Shown one piece after another: positions 1 to 7,563 of a DNA stretch of 10,192 bases; the stretch's first letter is position 1; the number at the start of each line of letters is the position of its first letter. The notes under the pieces were generated by a model. That model had not been told where the DNA came from and did not search any database. It worked only from the letters and a program-made list of their open reading frames with translations. The DNA comes from Alphaproteobacteria bacterium. Lineage in GTDB: Bacteria; Pseudomonadota; Alphaproteobacteria; Kiloniellales; JAKSDN01. A program made the translations under genes and the position numbers. The stretch covers positions 1 through 10,192 of the forward strand of contig JAUVQB010000025.1 of the NCBI GenBank assembly GCA_030598385.1, given 5' to 3'.

Positions 1-468
1 TATTTCGTGAACGGCGTCGCCGCGCTGCTGCGCCAGATTGAAGATCGCGGCCTCGACAACGTGCGCATTCTGCAGGGCGACGCGCGCCCGCTGATGGATG
101 CTTTGCCGGCGAAGTGCCTGGCGCGCGTGTTCATCCTGTTTCCCGATCCCTGGCCCAAGGCGCGTCATCACAAGCGGCGCATCGTTCGGCGCGAAACGCT
201 GGCGCGCCTGGCGACCCTCATGGCCGACGGCGCGGAGTTGCGCATCGCCACGGACGATCGGTCCTATCAAGGCTGGATCTTGGAGCGCGCGGCGGCTCAC
301 CCGTCGTTTTGCTGGCTGGCCGAGGGTCCAGGCGACTGGCGCGCGCGGCCGGCCGACTGGCCGTCCACCCGATACGAAGAGAAGGCAATTCAAGACGGGC
401 GCCGCCCCGCCTTTCTGCGCTTTCGGCGGCGGGCTCGACGCACGGCCTCGGCCGGCCTCGGGGGTTAA
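1..468 (+). CDS. trmB: tRNA (guanine-N7-)-methyltransferase TrmB, 3' part
   Basis: Partial gene: the reading frame is open from base 1 and only the C-terminal 155 residues are visible. TrmB proteins are usually about 220-240 residues, so the N-terminal part with the SAM-binding glycine motif lies upstream. TrmB uses S-adenosylmethionine to make m7G at position 46 of the variable loop of tRNA. Visible family marks are FPDPWPK at visible residues 47-53 followed by RHHKRR, then an ATDD segment (about residues 82-85), and a late STRYEEKA motif; these are the signature tRNA-binding and catalytic motifs of the family. The GTG at base 7 is internal, not the true start. The next gene begins 186 nt downstream, beyond an intrinsic terminator, so trmB probably belongs to a separate upstream unit. 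In many alphaproteobacteria it lies between metK and rimP (family knowledge). Confidence 0.95.
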   Translation, partial: YFVNGVAALLRQIEDRGLDNVRILQGDARPLMDALPAKCLARVFILFPDPWPKARHHKRRIVRRETLARLATLMADGAELRIATDDRSYQGWILERAAAHPSFCWLAEGPGDWRARPADWPSTRYEEKAIQDGRRPAFLRFRRRARRTASAGLGG

Positions 469-511
469 GACCGAGGCCCTCGAGCGCGTGGATTCCTGGG
501 ATGGAAAAGCC

Positions 512-540
512 TTGCGAGCCATAGGGCTTGAGCGTAGAGT
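512..540 (+). promoter_or_regulatory. Candidate sigma70-type promoter for the rimP-nusA-infB operon
   Basis: A TTGCGA box (512-517) and a TAGAGT box (535-540) are separated by exactly 17 nt. They match the TTGACA and TATAAT consensus at 4 of 6 positions each. Initiation would fall near 546-548 and give a leader of about 108 nt before the rimP start. The placement is sensible: after the trmB stop and before the terminator hairpin at 599-625. It was found by eye only, and chance matches at this level are not rare. Confidence 0.4.
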
Positions 541-566
541 GCGCGATCCTTATGGGTGCGATGCGG

Positions 567-580
567 TGCTCGATCGAGCA
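567..580 (+). repeat. 14-nt perfect palindrome in the rimP leader
   Basis: TGCTCGATCGAGCA is a perfect inverted repeat. In RNA it can fold as a 5-bp stem (TGCTC/GAGCA) with a GATC loop, giving a first hairpin about 20 nt after the predicted transcription start and about 20 nt before the terminator hairpin. As DNA it could instead be a dimeric protein-binding site, since it lies about 27 nt downstream of the candidate -10 box. The sequence does not tell which. Confidence 0.45.
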
Positions 581-598
581 GTGTATCAGGCTCCTCCG

Positions 599-625
599 AA
601 GGTGGGCCAACGGCCCACTTTTTTT
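599..625 (+). terminator. Intrinsic terminator / candidate attenuator upstream of rimP
   Basis: A perfect 7-bp GC-rich stem, GTGGGCC (602-608) with GGCCCAC (612-618), has an AAC loop and is followed at once by seven T residues (619-625). The stem can be lengthened by G-U and A-U pairs (599-601 with 619-621). This is the classic Rho-independent form. It ends 29 nt before the rimP start codon, leaving little room for a promoter after it. It therefore either ends trmB transcription or, if the promoter at 512-540 is real, acts as an attenuator in the rimP leader. Confidence 0.85.
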
Positions 626-642
626 GTACCGTCTGGCAGGAC

Positions 643-648
643 AGGAGA
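643..648 (+). promoter_or_regulatory. Ribosome-binding site that sets the rimP start at a TTG codon
   Basis: AGGAGA lies 6 nt upstream of a TTG codon at 655. The nearest in-frame ATG (679) has only a GGGAG directly abutting it, which is too close to work. The TTG is therefore the better start even though it is a rare initiation codon. Confidence 0.65.
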
Positions 649-654
649 CGCCTG

Positions 655-1197
655 TTGAGCGAGACCTCCGTCTGGGAGATGAGGGTGCCAGCTCTGACTA
701 GCGAAGGCCGGGCCGAAACGATCGAAAGATTAGTGAAGGCGCCTTTAGAGGCCGAAGGGTTCGACATCGTGCGCGTGATCTTCTCCGGCGATCGCCATCC
801 AAAACTCCAGATCATGGTGGAGCGCCAGGACGGCCAGGACGTGAGCGTGGACGACTGCGCGCTGGCCAGCCGCCGGGTGAGCGCCGTTCTCGACGTTGAG
901 GATCCGGTCTCCGGCTCCTATGTGTTGGAGGTCAGCTCGCCGGGCATAGATCGGCCGCTGACGCGGCTCCGGGACTTCGAGCGCTTCGCCGGATTCGAGG
1001 CGCGTGTCGAGCTGCGCATCCCGGTGGCAGGCAGACGGCGCTTTCGCGGCCGGCTTCTAGGCGTGGATCATGAAAGAATCCGCCTGGAGACGGACCAGGA
1101 GGAGATCGAGCTGTCCTTCGACGACATCCATAAGGCAAAGCTTGTTTTGACCGATGACCTGATCGCGGCGAGCCAAGACCGGCCGCGACCGGCATAA
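655..1197 (+). CDS. rimP: Ribosome maturation factor RimP
   Basis: RimP (formerly YhbC/P15a) binds the 30S subunit and is needed for its efficient maturation, early in assembly of the pseudoknot and head region. From the TTG start the protein has 180 residues, within the usual 150-200. The N-terminal alpha/beta domain covers about residues 16-100 and ends in the strongly conserved LEVSSPGIDRPL segment (91-102), followed by RDFERFAG (106-113). The C-terminal SH3-like domain (about 104-168) contains RRRFRGRLLGV and ends in AKLVLTDDLI. The start rests on the AGGAGA at 643-648; ATG 679 (a 172-residue protein) is the alternative. It is first in the operon and ends 10 nt before nusA, the standard rimP-nusA pairing of Proteobacteria. 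Expression may be limited by the upstream terminator and by pairing of its RBS. Confidence 0.94.
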   Translation: MSETSVWEMRVPALTSEGRAETIERLVKAPLEAEGFDIVRVIFSGDRHPKLQIMVERQDGQDVSVDDCALASRRVSAVLDVEDPVSGSYVLEVSSPGIDRPLTRLRDFERFAGFEARVELRIPVAGRRRFRGRLLGVDHERIRLETDQEEIELSFDDIHKAKLVLTDDLIAASQDRPRPA

Positions 1198-1207
1198 GAC
1201 GGGTTGG

Positions 1208-2872
1208 ATGGAAATGATGGAGACAACGGCGCTTTCGAGAACAGAGCTTCTTCAGGTCGCGGAAGCCGTGGCGCGGGAGAAAAGCATCGAGCGCGAAGAA
1301 GTTCTCGATGCCATGGAGCAGGCGATCGGCAAGGCCGGCCGGGCCAAATATGGCCACGAGCATGATATCCGGGCGGAAATCGACCGGCGGACGGGGGAAA
1401 TCCACCTGCGCCGATTCCGCGAGGTGGTCGAGGAAATCGAGAACGAATTCACCCAGATGACGATCGAGGAGGTCGACGCGCGCGAGTCCGGTCTCGGCGT
1501 GGGAGATTTCCTGATCGAGGACCTTCCGCCGATCGACCTCGGGCGTATCGCCGCCCAGACCGCTAAGCAGGTGATCGTCCAAAAAGTCCGCGAGGCCGAG
1601 CGCCAGCGCCAGTACGAGGAGTTCAAGGACCGGGCCGGTGAAATCGTCAACGGCATCGTCAAGCGCAACGAGTTCGGCAACGTCACGGTCGATCTCGGCC
1701 GGGGCGAGGGTCTGATGCGCCGCGACGAAAGCCTGCCGCGCGAAGCGCTGCGGACCGGCGACCGGGTGCGGTCCTACATCTTCGATGTTCGCGAGGAGCT
1801 GCGCGGCCCGCAGATCTTTCTGTCGCGCACCCACCCGCAGTTCATGGCCATGCTGTTCGCGCAGGAGGTGCCCGAGATCTACGACAGCATCATCGAGATC
1901 AAGTCGGTCGCCCGCGACCCGGGCAGCCGGGCCAAGATCGCGGTGATTTCCCACGATTCCTCGATCGACCCCGTCGGCGCCTGCGTCGGCATGCGCGGCA
2001 GCCGCGTCCAGGCGGTGGTCAGCGAACTGCAGGGCGAGAAGATCGACATCATTCCCTGGTCGCCCGATACCGCGACCTTCGTGGTGAATGCCTTGGCGCC
2101 GGCGGAGGTCACCAAGGTGGTGATCGACGAGGACCAGGGCCGCATCGAAGTCGTGGTGCCGGACGATCAGCTGTCGCTGGCCATCGGCCGGCGCGGGCAG
2201 AACGTACGCTTGGCCTCGCAGCTCTCGGGCTGGGAAATCGACATCTTGACCGAGGACGAGGAATCCCGCCGCCGCCAGGAAGAGATGCGCTCCCGCTCGG
2301 AGCTGTTTATCGAAGCGCTCGACGTGGACGACGTCATCGCCCATCTCCTGGTGGCCGAAGGATTCACCACGCTCGAACAGGTGGCCTTCGTGCCGATCGC
2401 GGAGCTGGCGGAGATCGAAGGTTTCGACGAGGACGTCGCCGAGGAGCTGCGCGCCAGGGGCCGCGGATTCCTGGAGGAACAGGACCGTCGGTTCGAAGAG
2501 GAGCGCCGCGAGCTCGGCGTTTCCGACGATTTGGCGGCCATCGAGGGAGTCTCGCCGAGCATGCTGGTCCTGTTCGGCCGAAACAACATCAAGACCCTGG
2601 ACGATTTGGGCGATCTGGCGAGCGATGAGTTGATTGAAATGTTTGCCGACAACGCACCCCAACCGGAGGTCGCCGACAAGATCATCATGGCGGCGCGGGC
2701 CCATTGGTTCGAGGGCGAGGACCAGGACGAGGATCAGGGCGAAACCGGCCCGGACGAGCCGAGCGACGAGGAAGAGTCAGGCGACGAACCGGGAGAGGCC
2801 GCCGAGGCGGCGGCCCCGGAAGCGCATCAAGAGGCCGCCGAGGCCGAGAAACTGGGCTCGACGGAGGTTTGA
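1208..2872 (+). CDS. nusA: Transcription termination/antitermination protein NusA
   Basis: NusA binds RNA polymerase and nascent RNA; it promotes pausing and hairpin-dependent termination and takes part in rRNA antitermination. From ATG 1208 the product has 554 residues. Domains in order: RNAP-binding N-terminal domain (about 10-140, with the [20 protein letters not shown] helix), S1 domain (about 141-208), KH1 (about 209-290, GMRGSRV at 261-267), KH2 (about 296-355, [20 protein letters not shown] at 325-344), two helical AR-like repeats (about 365-425 and 435-500), and a strongly acidic, Ala-rich tail (about 502-549). The two C-terminal repeats resemble the enterobacterial AR1/AR2 arrangement. 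The exact start is uncertain: in-frame ATGs occur at 1208, 1214 and 1217, no strong Shine-Dalgarno precedes 1208, and GGATGG (1206-1211) would suit 1217. In E. coli nusA represses its own operon; the attenuator upstream of rimP would allow the same here (inference). Confidence 0.97.
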   Translation: MEMMETTALSRTELLQVAEAVAREKSIEREEVLDAMEQAIGKAGRAKYGHEHDIRAEIDRRTGEIHLRRFREVVEEIENEFTQMTIEEVDARESGLGVGDFLIEDLPPIDLGRIAAQTAKQVIVQKVREAERQRQYEEFKDRAGEIVNGIVKRNEFGNVTVDLGRGEGLMRRDESLPREALRTGDRVRSYIFDVREELRGPQIFLSRTHPQFMAMLFAQEVPEIYDSIIEIKSVARDPGSRAKIAVISHDSSIDPVGACVGMRGSRVQAVVSELQGEKIDIIPWSPDTATFVVNALAPAEVTKVVIDEDQGRIEVVVPDDQLSLAIGRRGQNVRLASQLSGWEIDILTEDEESRRRQEEMRSRSELFIEALDVDDVIAHLLVAEGFTTLEQVAFVPIAELAEIEGFDEDVAEELRARGRGFLEEQDRRFEEERRELGVSDDLAAIEGVSPSMLVLFGRNNIKTLDDLGDLASDELIEMFADNAPQPEVADKIIMAARAHWFEGEDQDEDQGETGPDEPSDEEESGDEPGEAAEAAAPEAHQEAAEAEKLGSTEV

Positions 2873-2884
2873 GGCCGAACCGTC

Positions 2885-3535
2885 ATGCACCATGCCGTTC
2901 CACACCTGCCGGCCGACCAGGCCAACCGCGGCCCACAGCGCCGCTGTATCGCCAGTGGCGAGGTGCGGGACAAACATCGACTCCTCCGCTTCGTCGTGGG
3001 CCCTGACGGCGGACTGGTGCCCGACCCGGTCGGACGCCTGCCGGGACGAGGTTTGTGGTTGTCTCCGCGCCGGGATATGTTAGAGAAGGCCTGTGCGCGA
3101 AACCTGTTCGCCAAGGCGGCAAAGGCTTCTGTGCGGGTGCCGGATGATTTGCTGGAGCGGACGGAAGGCGCGCTTCGACGGCGTTTTCTGGAGCTCCTTG
3201 GCCTCGCCAATCGGGCCGGCCAAGCGGTTGCTGGTTTTCAGAAGGTCAAGGACCGGCTTGCCGCCAACGAGGCGGCGCTGCTGGTTCATGCCGTGGATGC
3301 GGCCGAGGACGGACGGCGCAAGATTGTCGGCTTGGCCAGGGCACGGCAGCCTGACCTGCCGGTCGTGGCCCTGTTTACGGCCACAGAGCTGGGACGGGCG
3401 CTTGGCCGGGACAACGCGGTCCATCTGGTTGTGCTGCCGGGCGGTTTGGCTGAGCGCCTCGAAGCCGAGGCGCACCGGCTGGCGGGCCTGGTCGGCGAGA
3501 GCGGGATCGTATCGAAGGAACCGAGTCTGAGTTGA
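2885..3535 (+). CDS. YlxR (DUF448) domain fused to an L7Ae/YlxQ-like RNA-binding domain
   Basis: 216-residue two-domain protein. Residues about 16-90 match the YlxR/DUF448 pattern: [20 protein letters not shown] (17-36) followed by [13 protein letters not shown] (49-61), the conserved GRG signature. Residues about 98-200 start with [20 protein letters not shown] (102-121), the opening of YlxQ/ribosomal L7Ae-type proteins, and continue as an alternating alpha/beta domain. In Firmicutes ylxR and ylxQ are separate adjacent genes between nusA and infB; here one ORF carries both, a form I recall as common in alphaproteobacteria. The L7Ae fold typically binds kink-turn RNA, and YlxR has been linked to RNA binding and to RNase P in some bacteria; the role here is not established. 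The start is ATG 2885, 12 nt after the nusA stop, with TGAGG (2870-2874) 10 nt upstream. The stop overlaps the infB start. Confidence 0.9.
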   Translation: MHHAVPHLPADQANRGPQRRCIASGEVRDKHRLLRFVVGPDGGLVPDPVGRLPGRGLWLSPRRDMLEKACARNLFAKAAKASVRVPDDLLERTEGALRRRFLELLGLANRAGQAVAGFQKVKDRLAANEAALLVHAVDAAEDGRRKIVGLARARQPDLPVVALFTATELGRALGRDNAVHLVVLPGGLAERLEAEAHRLAGLVGESGIVSKEPSLS

Positions 3536-6108
3536 TGAGCGAAACGACGACCAGCAAAGACGACAAAAAGAAGCCGTTGAAACTCAACCGGCCCGGTCGG
3601 CTCGAGCTCAGAAAGACCGTCGAGACCGGCCAAGTCCGCCAGAGTTTCAGCCACGGCCGCTCCAAGACGGTGATGGTCGAAGTCAAACGCAAGCGTACCT
3701 TCGCCCCGGGCGAGGGCGGGCGCATGACCGAGGTAACCGTCGAGGCCGCGTCCCAGGAGAGTGCCCAGCCGACCCCCGCCGAGCTGGCCGAAGCGGCTTT
3801 CTCGGCCTTGGAAGCGGAACCGGCGGCCAACCTGACCGATGCGGAACGGGCGGCGCGCCTGCAGGCCCTGAAAACCGCCAAGCAGGAAGAGGACCAGCGC
3901 AAGAAGGAAGAGGAGCTGGAGGCCGAGCGCCGCGCCGAAGAAGAGGCCGAGAGCGCAGCCGAGGCGAAAGAGGAAGCGCGCCGGCGCAGCGAGGATGAAG
4001 AAGCCGAACCGGCAGCCCAGGGCGCAACCGAACAGGCCCCGGCGCCCGCCGCGCCGGGCGTCGTCGACCCGACCGTGGCGCCCGCGGCCATGCCCGAGCC
4101 GGGAAAACCGGCACAGCGCGCGGCACAGCCCGAGGAAGAGGGCGATGCCGCCAAGTCCCGGCGCAAACCCGGCGCGCCCCGGCCGGCCGCGCGCCGCGGC
4201 GAGCCGCGCCGCCGGCGCGGCAAGCTGACTATCGCGCAGGCTCTCGAGGGCGATGAGCGCGAACGGGTGCGCTCGCTTGCCTCGGTCCGCCGCCAGCGCG
4301 AGCGCTTGCGCGCGTTGCAGGAGAAGCAGGCCCATCAACCGCCGCAGCGGGTGATCCGCGAGGTCGTCGTCCCGGAGGCGATTACCGTTCAGGAATTGGC
4401 CAACCGCATGGCCGAACGCGGCGGCGAGGTGATCAAGGCCCTGATGAAAATGGGAGTCATGGCGACGATCAATCAGACTATAGACGCCGACACGGCCGAA
4501 CTTCTGGTGGAGGAATTCGGCCACCGGATCAAGCGCGTTTCGGCGGCGGATATCGAACTCGGGCTGAAAGGCGACCCGGACGTGGAAACCGAAAAGGCCC
4601 CGCGGCCGCCAGTGGTCACCATCATGGGGCATGTCGACCACGGCAAGACCTCGCTGCTCGACACCTTGCGCGAGACCGACGTCGCCGCCCACGAGGCCGG
4701 CGGCATCACCCAGCACATCGGCGCCTATCAGGTTCAGCTTCACGGCGGCGCCAAGATCACCTTCATCGACACGCCCGGCCATGCCGCCTTCACCGAGATG
4801 CGCCTGCGCGGCGCCAATGTCACCGACATCGTCGTGCTGGTGGTCGCCGCCGACGACGGCATCAAGGAACAAACGGTCGAGGCGATCAATCACGCCAAGG
4901 CGGCCAAGGTTCCGATCATTGTCGCGATCAACAAGATCGACAAACCCGAGGCCGACCCCGATCGTGTTAAGCAAGGGTTGTTGCAGCACGATCTGGTCGT
5001 TGAGGACATGGGCGGCGAGATTCTCGCCGTGCCGGTCTCGGCGAAGGAAAATCTCAACCTGGATAAGCTGGAAGAGACGATTCTGCTTCAGGCGGAATTG
5101 CTCGAACTCAAGGCCAACGCGAACCGCCCGGCCGAGGGCGTGGTCATCGAAGCCAAGGTGGAGCGTGGACGCGGTTCGGTTGCAACCGTCCTGGTCCAGC
5201 GCGGCACGCTCAACGTCGGCGATGTTTTCGTCGCGGGCAGCGAGTCGGGTCGCGTGCGCGCGCTGGTGAACGACCGCGGCGAGAACGTCGAGAGCGCCGG
5301 ACCCTCCGTCCCCGTCGAAGTCCTGGGCCTGACCGGAACACCGGTCGCCGGCGACGAGTTCGTTGTGGCCGAGAACGAGGCCCGCGCGCGCGAGGTGGCG
5401 GAGTTCCGCATCCACACCAAGCGGGAAAGCGACATAGCGGCCCGGGCCCGCGGCTCTCTGGAGCAGATGCTCAGCCGCATCCAGGAGGGCGAGGCCAAAG
5501 AGCTGCCGATCGTCGTGAAGTCGGACGTGCACGGCACACTGGAGGCCATCGTCGGCAGCCTGGAGAAGATTGGCACCGACGAGGTCAAGGTGCGCGTCCT
5601 CCACGCGGCGGTGGGCGGCATCAACGAATCCGACGTGACACTGGCCGGCACGACAGAGGCCCTCATCATCGGCTTCAACGTGCGCGCCAATCCGCAGGCC
5701 CGCGAACTGGCGCGCCGAGACGCCATCGACATCCGCTACTACTCGATCATTTATAACCTGGTGGATGAAATTAAGGGGATTCTGAGCGGCATGCTCGCCC
5801 CGCAGCGGCTGGAGAAGTTCCTCGGATACGCCGAAATCCGCGAGGTGTTCAGCGTTTCCAAGTCCGGCAAGGTCGCCGGCTGCATGGTCACCGACGGCCT
5901 GGTGAAGCGCGGCGCGAAGGTGCGGCTGCTGCGCGACAACGTGGTCGTTCACGACGGCGCCCTGAAGACCCTGCGCCGCTTCAAGGACGAGGTGCGCGAG
6001 GTCAAGGAAAGCTACGAGTGCGGCATGGCCTTCGAGAACTATCAGGACATTCAGACTGGCGACCAAATCGAATGTTATGAGGTCGAGGAGATCGCGCGCT
6101 CCCTTTAG
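3535..6108 (+). CDS. infB: Translation initiation factor IF-2
   Basis: IF2 is the GTPase that brings formyl-Met-tRNA to the 30S P site and drives subunit joining. It has 857 residues from ATG 3535, whose A is shared with the preceding TGA stop; a TTG at 3532 is in frame but less likely. N-terminal region: a [16 protein letters not shown] block (28-43), then a long charged, Ala/Glu-rich linker (about 75-215) likely to be coiled coil or disordered, a basic KLTIAQAL segment (230-237), and an IF2_N-type domain (about 275-335). G domain (about 358-525): G1 GHVDHGKT (365-372), G2 GGITQHIG (389-396), G3 DTPGH (412-416), G4 NKID (466-469), G5 SAK (502-504); all motifs are intact. Domain II and the linking helices follow, and the C-terminal fMet-tRNA-binding domain includes [13 protein letters not shown] (776-788) and YECGM (827-831). 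AAGGA at 3515-3519 is 15 nt from the start, so coupling to the upstream gene is likely. Confidence 0.98.
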   Translation: MSETTTSKDDKKKPLKLNRPGRLELRKTVETGQVRQSFSHGRSKTVMVEVKRKRTFAPGEGGRMTEVTVEAASQESAQPTPAELAEAAFSALEAEPAANLTDAERAARLQALKTAKQEEDQRKKEEELEAERRAEEEAESAAEAKEEARRRSEDEEAEPAAQGATEQAPAPAAPGVVDPTVAPAAMPEPGKPAQRAAQPEEEGDAAKSRRKPGAPRPAARRGEPRRRRGKLTIAQALEGDERERVRSLASVRRQRERLRALQEKQAHQPPQRVIREVVVPEAITVQELANRMAERGGEVIKALMKMGVMATINQTIDADTAELLVEEFGHRIKRVSAADIELGLKGDPDVETEKAPRPPVVTIMGHVDHGKTSLLDTLRETDVAAHEAGGITQHIGAYQVQLHGGAKITFIDTPGHAAFTEMRLRGANVTDIVVLVVAADDGIKEQTVEAINHAKAAKVPIIVAINKIDKPEADPDRVKQGLLQHDLVVEDMGGEILAVPVSAKENLNLDKLEETILLQAELLELKANANRPAEGVVIEAKVERGRGSVATVLVQRGTLNVGDVFVAGSESGRVRALVNDRGENVESAGPSVPVEVLGLTGTPVAGDEFVVAENEARAREVAEFRIHTKRESDIAARARGSLEQMLSRIQEGEAKELPIVVKSDVHGTLEAIVGSLEKIGTDEVKVRVLHAAVGGINESDVTLAGTTEALIIGFNVRANPQARELARRDAIDIRYYSIIYNLVDEIKGILSGMLAPQRLEKFLGYAEIREVFSVSKSGKVAGCMVTDGLVKRGAKVRLLRDNVVVHDGALKTLRRFKDEVREVKESYECGMAFENYQDIQTGDQIECYEVEEIARSL

Positions 6109-6112
6109 GGCC

Positions 6113-6138
6113 GAGCGCCCGTGGAGCAGCGGGCGTTT
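6113..6138 (+). other. GC hairpin with short T run between infB and rbfA
   Basis: CGCCCG (6116-6121) pairs perfectly with CGGGCG (6130-6135) around an 8-nt loop, extendable by G-U and A-U pairs into the following TTT (6136-6138). The T run is only three bases, so this is at best a weak terminator. It more likely acts as an intra-operon pause, processing or RNA-stability element. It begins 5 nt after the infB stop and lies upstream of the rbfA ribosome-binding site. Confidence 0.4.
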
Positions 6139-6176
6139 GCGACCGCCTGGTCATAGCCAACAGATGAGGATCGGCC

Positions 6177-6647
6177 ATGGGCGCAAGCCGGAGTAGGCCT
6201 CCGAGCCAACGGCAATTGCGTGTCGGCGAGGAAATTCGCCATGCCTTGGTGCGGGTGCTGGGCCGGGGCGACCTCCATGACCCGTTGCTCAGCGAGGCCA
6301 ATGTCACCATCACCCAGGTCGAGGTGGGTCCTGATCTGCAAAACGCGACCGCTTTCGTCGTGCCCCTCGGCGGCAGCCAATCGGACGAGATCATCCGGGC
6401 GCTCAACCGGGCCGCCGGCTACCTGCGCGGCCAGCTGGGCCGGGAGATCCAGCTGCGCCACACGCCGCGCCTTGGCTTCGAGCCCGATCTTTCCTTCGAT
6501 CTCTCGGACGAGGTCGAACGTCTGCTGCGCAGCCCGCGGGTCCGCCGCGACCTGGCCAGGGCCGAGGAGAGCGCCGGCGAGAGCGGCCCCAAAGACGTTA
6601 GGGACCGTGAAGCGGCCCACAACGAGGCCAGCGACGATGGCGCGTAA
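6177..6647 (+). CDS. rbfA: 30S ribosome-binding factor RbfA
   Basis: RbfA is a cold-shock-related assembly factor that binds late 30S precursors and helps 16S rRNA 5'-end maturation. The product has 156 residues. The KH-like core spans about 10-120: PSQRQLRVGEEIRHAL (9-24), then VTITQVEVGPDLQNATAFVVPLG (43-65), LNRAAGYLRGQLGREIQLRHTPRLGF (76-101) and FDLSDEVERLL (107-117). The C-terminal tail (about 130-156) is charged and probably disordered. Start ATG 6177 is supported by GAGGA (6166-6170) at 6-nt spacing. The 3' end overlaps truB by 11 nt, indicating translational coupling. The gene follows infB after 68 nt, matching the usual infB-rbfA-truB order. Confidence 0.95.
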   Translation: MGASRSRPPSQRQLRVGEEIRHALVRVLGRGDLHDPLLSEANVTITQVEVGPDLQNATAFVVPLGGSQSDEIIRALNRAAGYLRGQLGREIQLRHTPRLGFEPDLSFDLSDEVERLLRSPRVRRDLARAEESAGESGPKDVRDREAAHNEASDDGA

Positions 6648-7563
6648 ACGCCGCGGCCGCCCGATTCATGGCTGGGTGGCGGTCGACAAGCCGGTCGGGC
6701 CGACTTCGACCCAGGTCGTCGGCCGGGTCCGGCGCATTTTCGACGCCCAGAAGGTGGGACACGGCGGCACGCTCGATCCCATGGCCAGCGGGCTCCTGCC
6801 GATCGCCCTCGGCGAGGCGACGAAGACGGTCTCCTATGTCATGGACGCCGAGAAGACCTATCGCTTCACGGTGCGCTGGGGCCAGGCGACCGACAGCGAC
6901 GACGCCGAGGGCGCGGTGACGGCGGAAAGCCCGCACCGGCCCGATGAGGCTGAAATCCGCGCCGTTTTGCCCGACTTCACCGGACGGCTGAGCCAAGTGC
7001 CGCCGATATACTCGGCGGTGAAGGTCGCCGGCCGGCGCGCTTATGACCTGGCACGGGCCCAGGCCGAGTTCGAGCTCGAGGCGCGCGACATCACCATCAC
7101 CCGCTTCGAGCTTCTCAGCTGTCCCGATCGGGATCATGCGGTCTTCGAGGTCGGTTGCGGCAAGGGGGCGTATATGCGCGCGCTGGCCCGCGATCTGGGC
7201 GAGGCGCTGGGGACCCGCGGACACATCGCGGCTTTGCGTCGTATCCGCGTTGGGCCGTTCGAAGAAAACGACGCGATTTCCCTGGAAACTCTAGAATCTC
7301 TCGGGCATAGTGCCGCCGCTTTTGAGCACTTGCTTCCCGTCGGAGCGGCGCTGGACGACATCCCGGCCCTGACCCTGACGGCGAGCGAGGCCGATCGCTT
7401 ACGGTGTGGGCAAGCCGTATCGTTATTGGCGCGCGCCGATCGCGAACGGATCCAACACCTCTCACACGGAGTTGTGGTCTGTGCCATGGCGGCGGATACG
7501 CCGGTGGCATTGGCCCGCTACGAGGCCGGCGAGATTCGCCCCATTAGGGTCCTGAACCTATAG
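6637..7563 (+). CDS. truB: tRNA pseudouridine(55) synthase TruB
   Basis: TruB converts U55 in the T loop of tRNAs to pseudouridine and also acts as a tRNA-folding chaperone. The product has 308 residues from ATG 6637. The same frame is open further upstream, but that stretch is the rbfA gene read out of frame. ATG 6637 gives the usual N-terminus ([17 protein letters not shown], 12-28) and has GAGG (6624-6627) 9 nt upstream. Family motifs: [15 protein letters not shown] (41-55) with the catalytic Asp47, [10 protein letters not shown] (73-82), [17 protein letters not shown] (124-140), and [19 protein letters not shown] (174-192). A C-terminal PUA-like tail occupies about 243-308. The start lies inside rbfA (11-nt overlap). 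Confidence 0.96.
   Translation: MARKRRGRPIHGWVAVDKPVGPTSTQVVGRVRRIFDAQKVGHGGTLDPMASGLLPIALGEATKTVSYVMDAEKTYRFTVRWGQATDSDDAEGAVTAESPHRPDEAEIRAVLPDFTGRLSQVPPIYSAVKVAGRRAYDLARAQAEFELEARDITITRFELLSCPDRDHAVFEVGCGKGAYMRALARDLGEALGTRGHIAALRRIRVGPFEENDAISLETLESLGHSAAAFEHLLPVGAALDDIPALTLTASEADRLRCGQAVSLLARADRERIQHLSHGVVVCAMAADTPVALARYEAGEIRPIRVLNL

Larger units (their letters stand above)
587..654 (+). promoter_or_regulatory. Possible RBS-sequestering long-range pairing in the rimP leader
   Basis: Bases 587-595 (CAGGCTCCT) can pair with 643-654 (AGGAGACGCCTG): CAGG with CCTG (4 bp) and CTCCT with AGGAG (5 bp), with a 3-nt bulge (ACG, 648-650) on the 3' side. This pairing would enclose the terminator hairpin and bury the AGGAGA Shine-Dalgarno sequence right up to the TTG start codon at 655. 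The complementarity is seen directly; that it forms and represses translation is inference. Confidence 0.35.

Noticed and set aside
501..524. Seven-codon mini-ORF (ATG 501 to TAG)
   Set aside because: Lies upstream of or within the candidate promoter and has no ribosome-binding site.
469..654. tRNA gene (such as the initiator tRNA found before rimP in E. coli)
   Set aside because: No cloverleaf, no T-loop GTTCRANNC box and no CCA end in the gap on either strand by eye.
552..701. 49-codon frame in the rimP leader (ATG 552, stop at 699-701) as a possible leader peptide
   Set aside because: No Shine-Dalgarno upstream, no run of regulatory codons, and it runs through the terminator into rimP in a different frame.
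932..6066. Very long open frames on the minus strand opposite nusA (932-2704) and infB (3286-6066)
   Set aside because: They mirror well-conserved + strand genes. GC-rich codon usage with GC-rich third positions suppresses stops on the complementary strand. The translations are low-complexity, rich in Asp/His/Leu/Arg, and show no recognisable domain.
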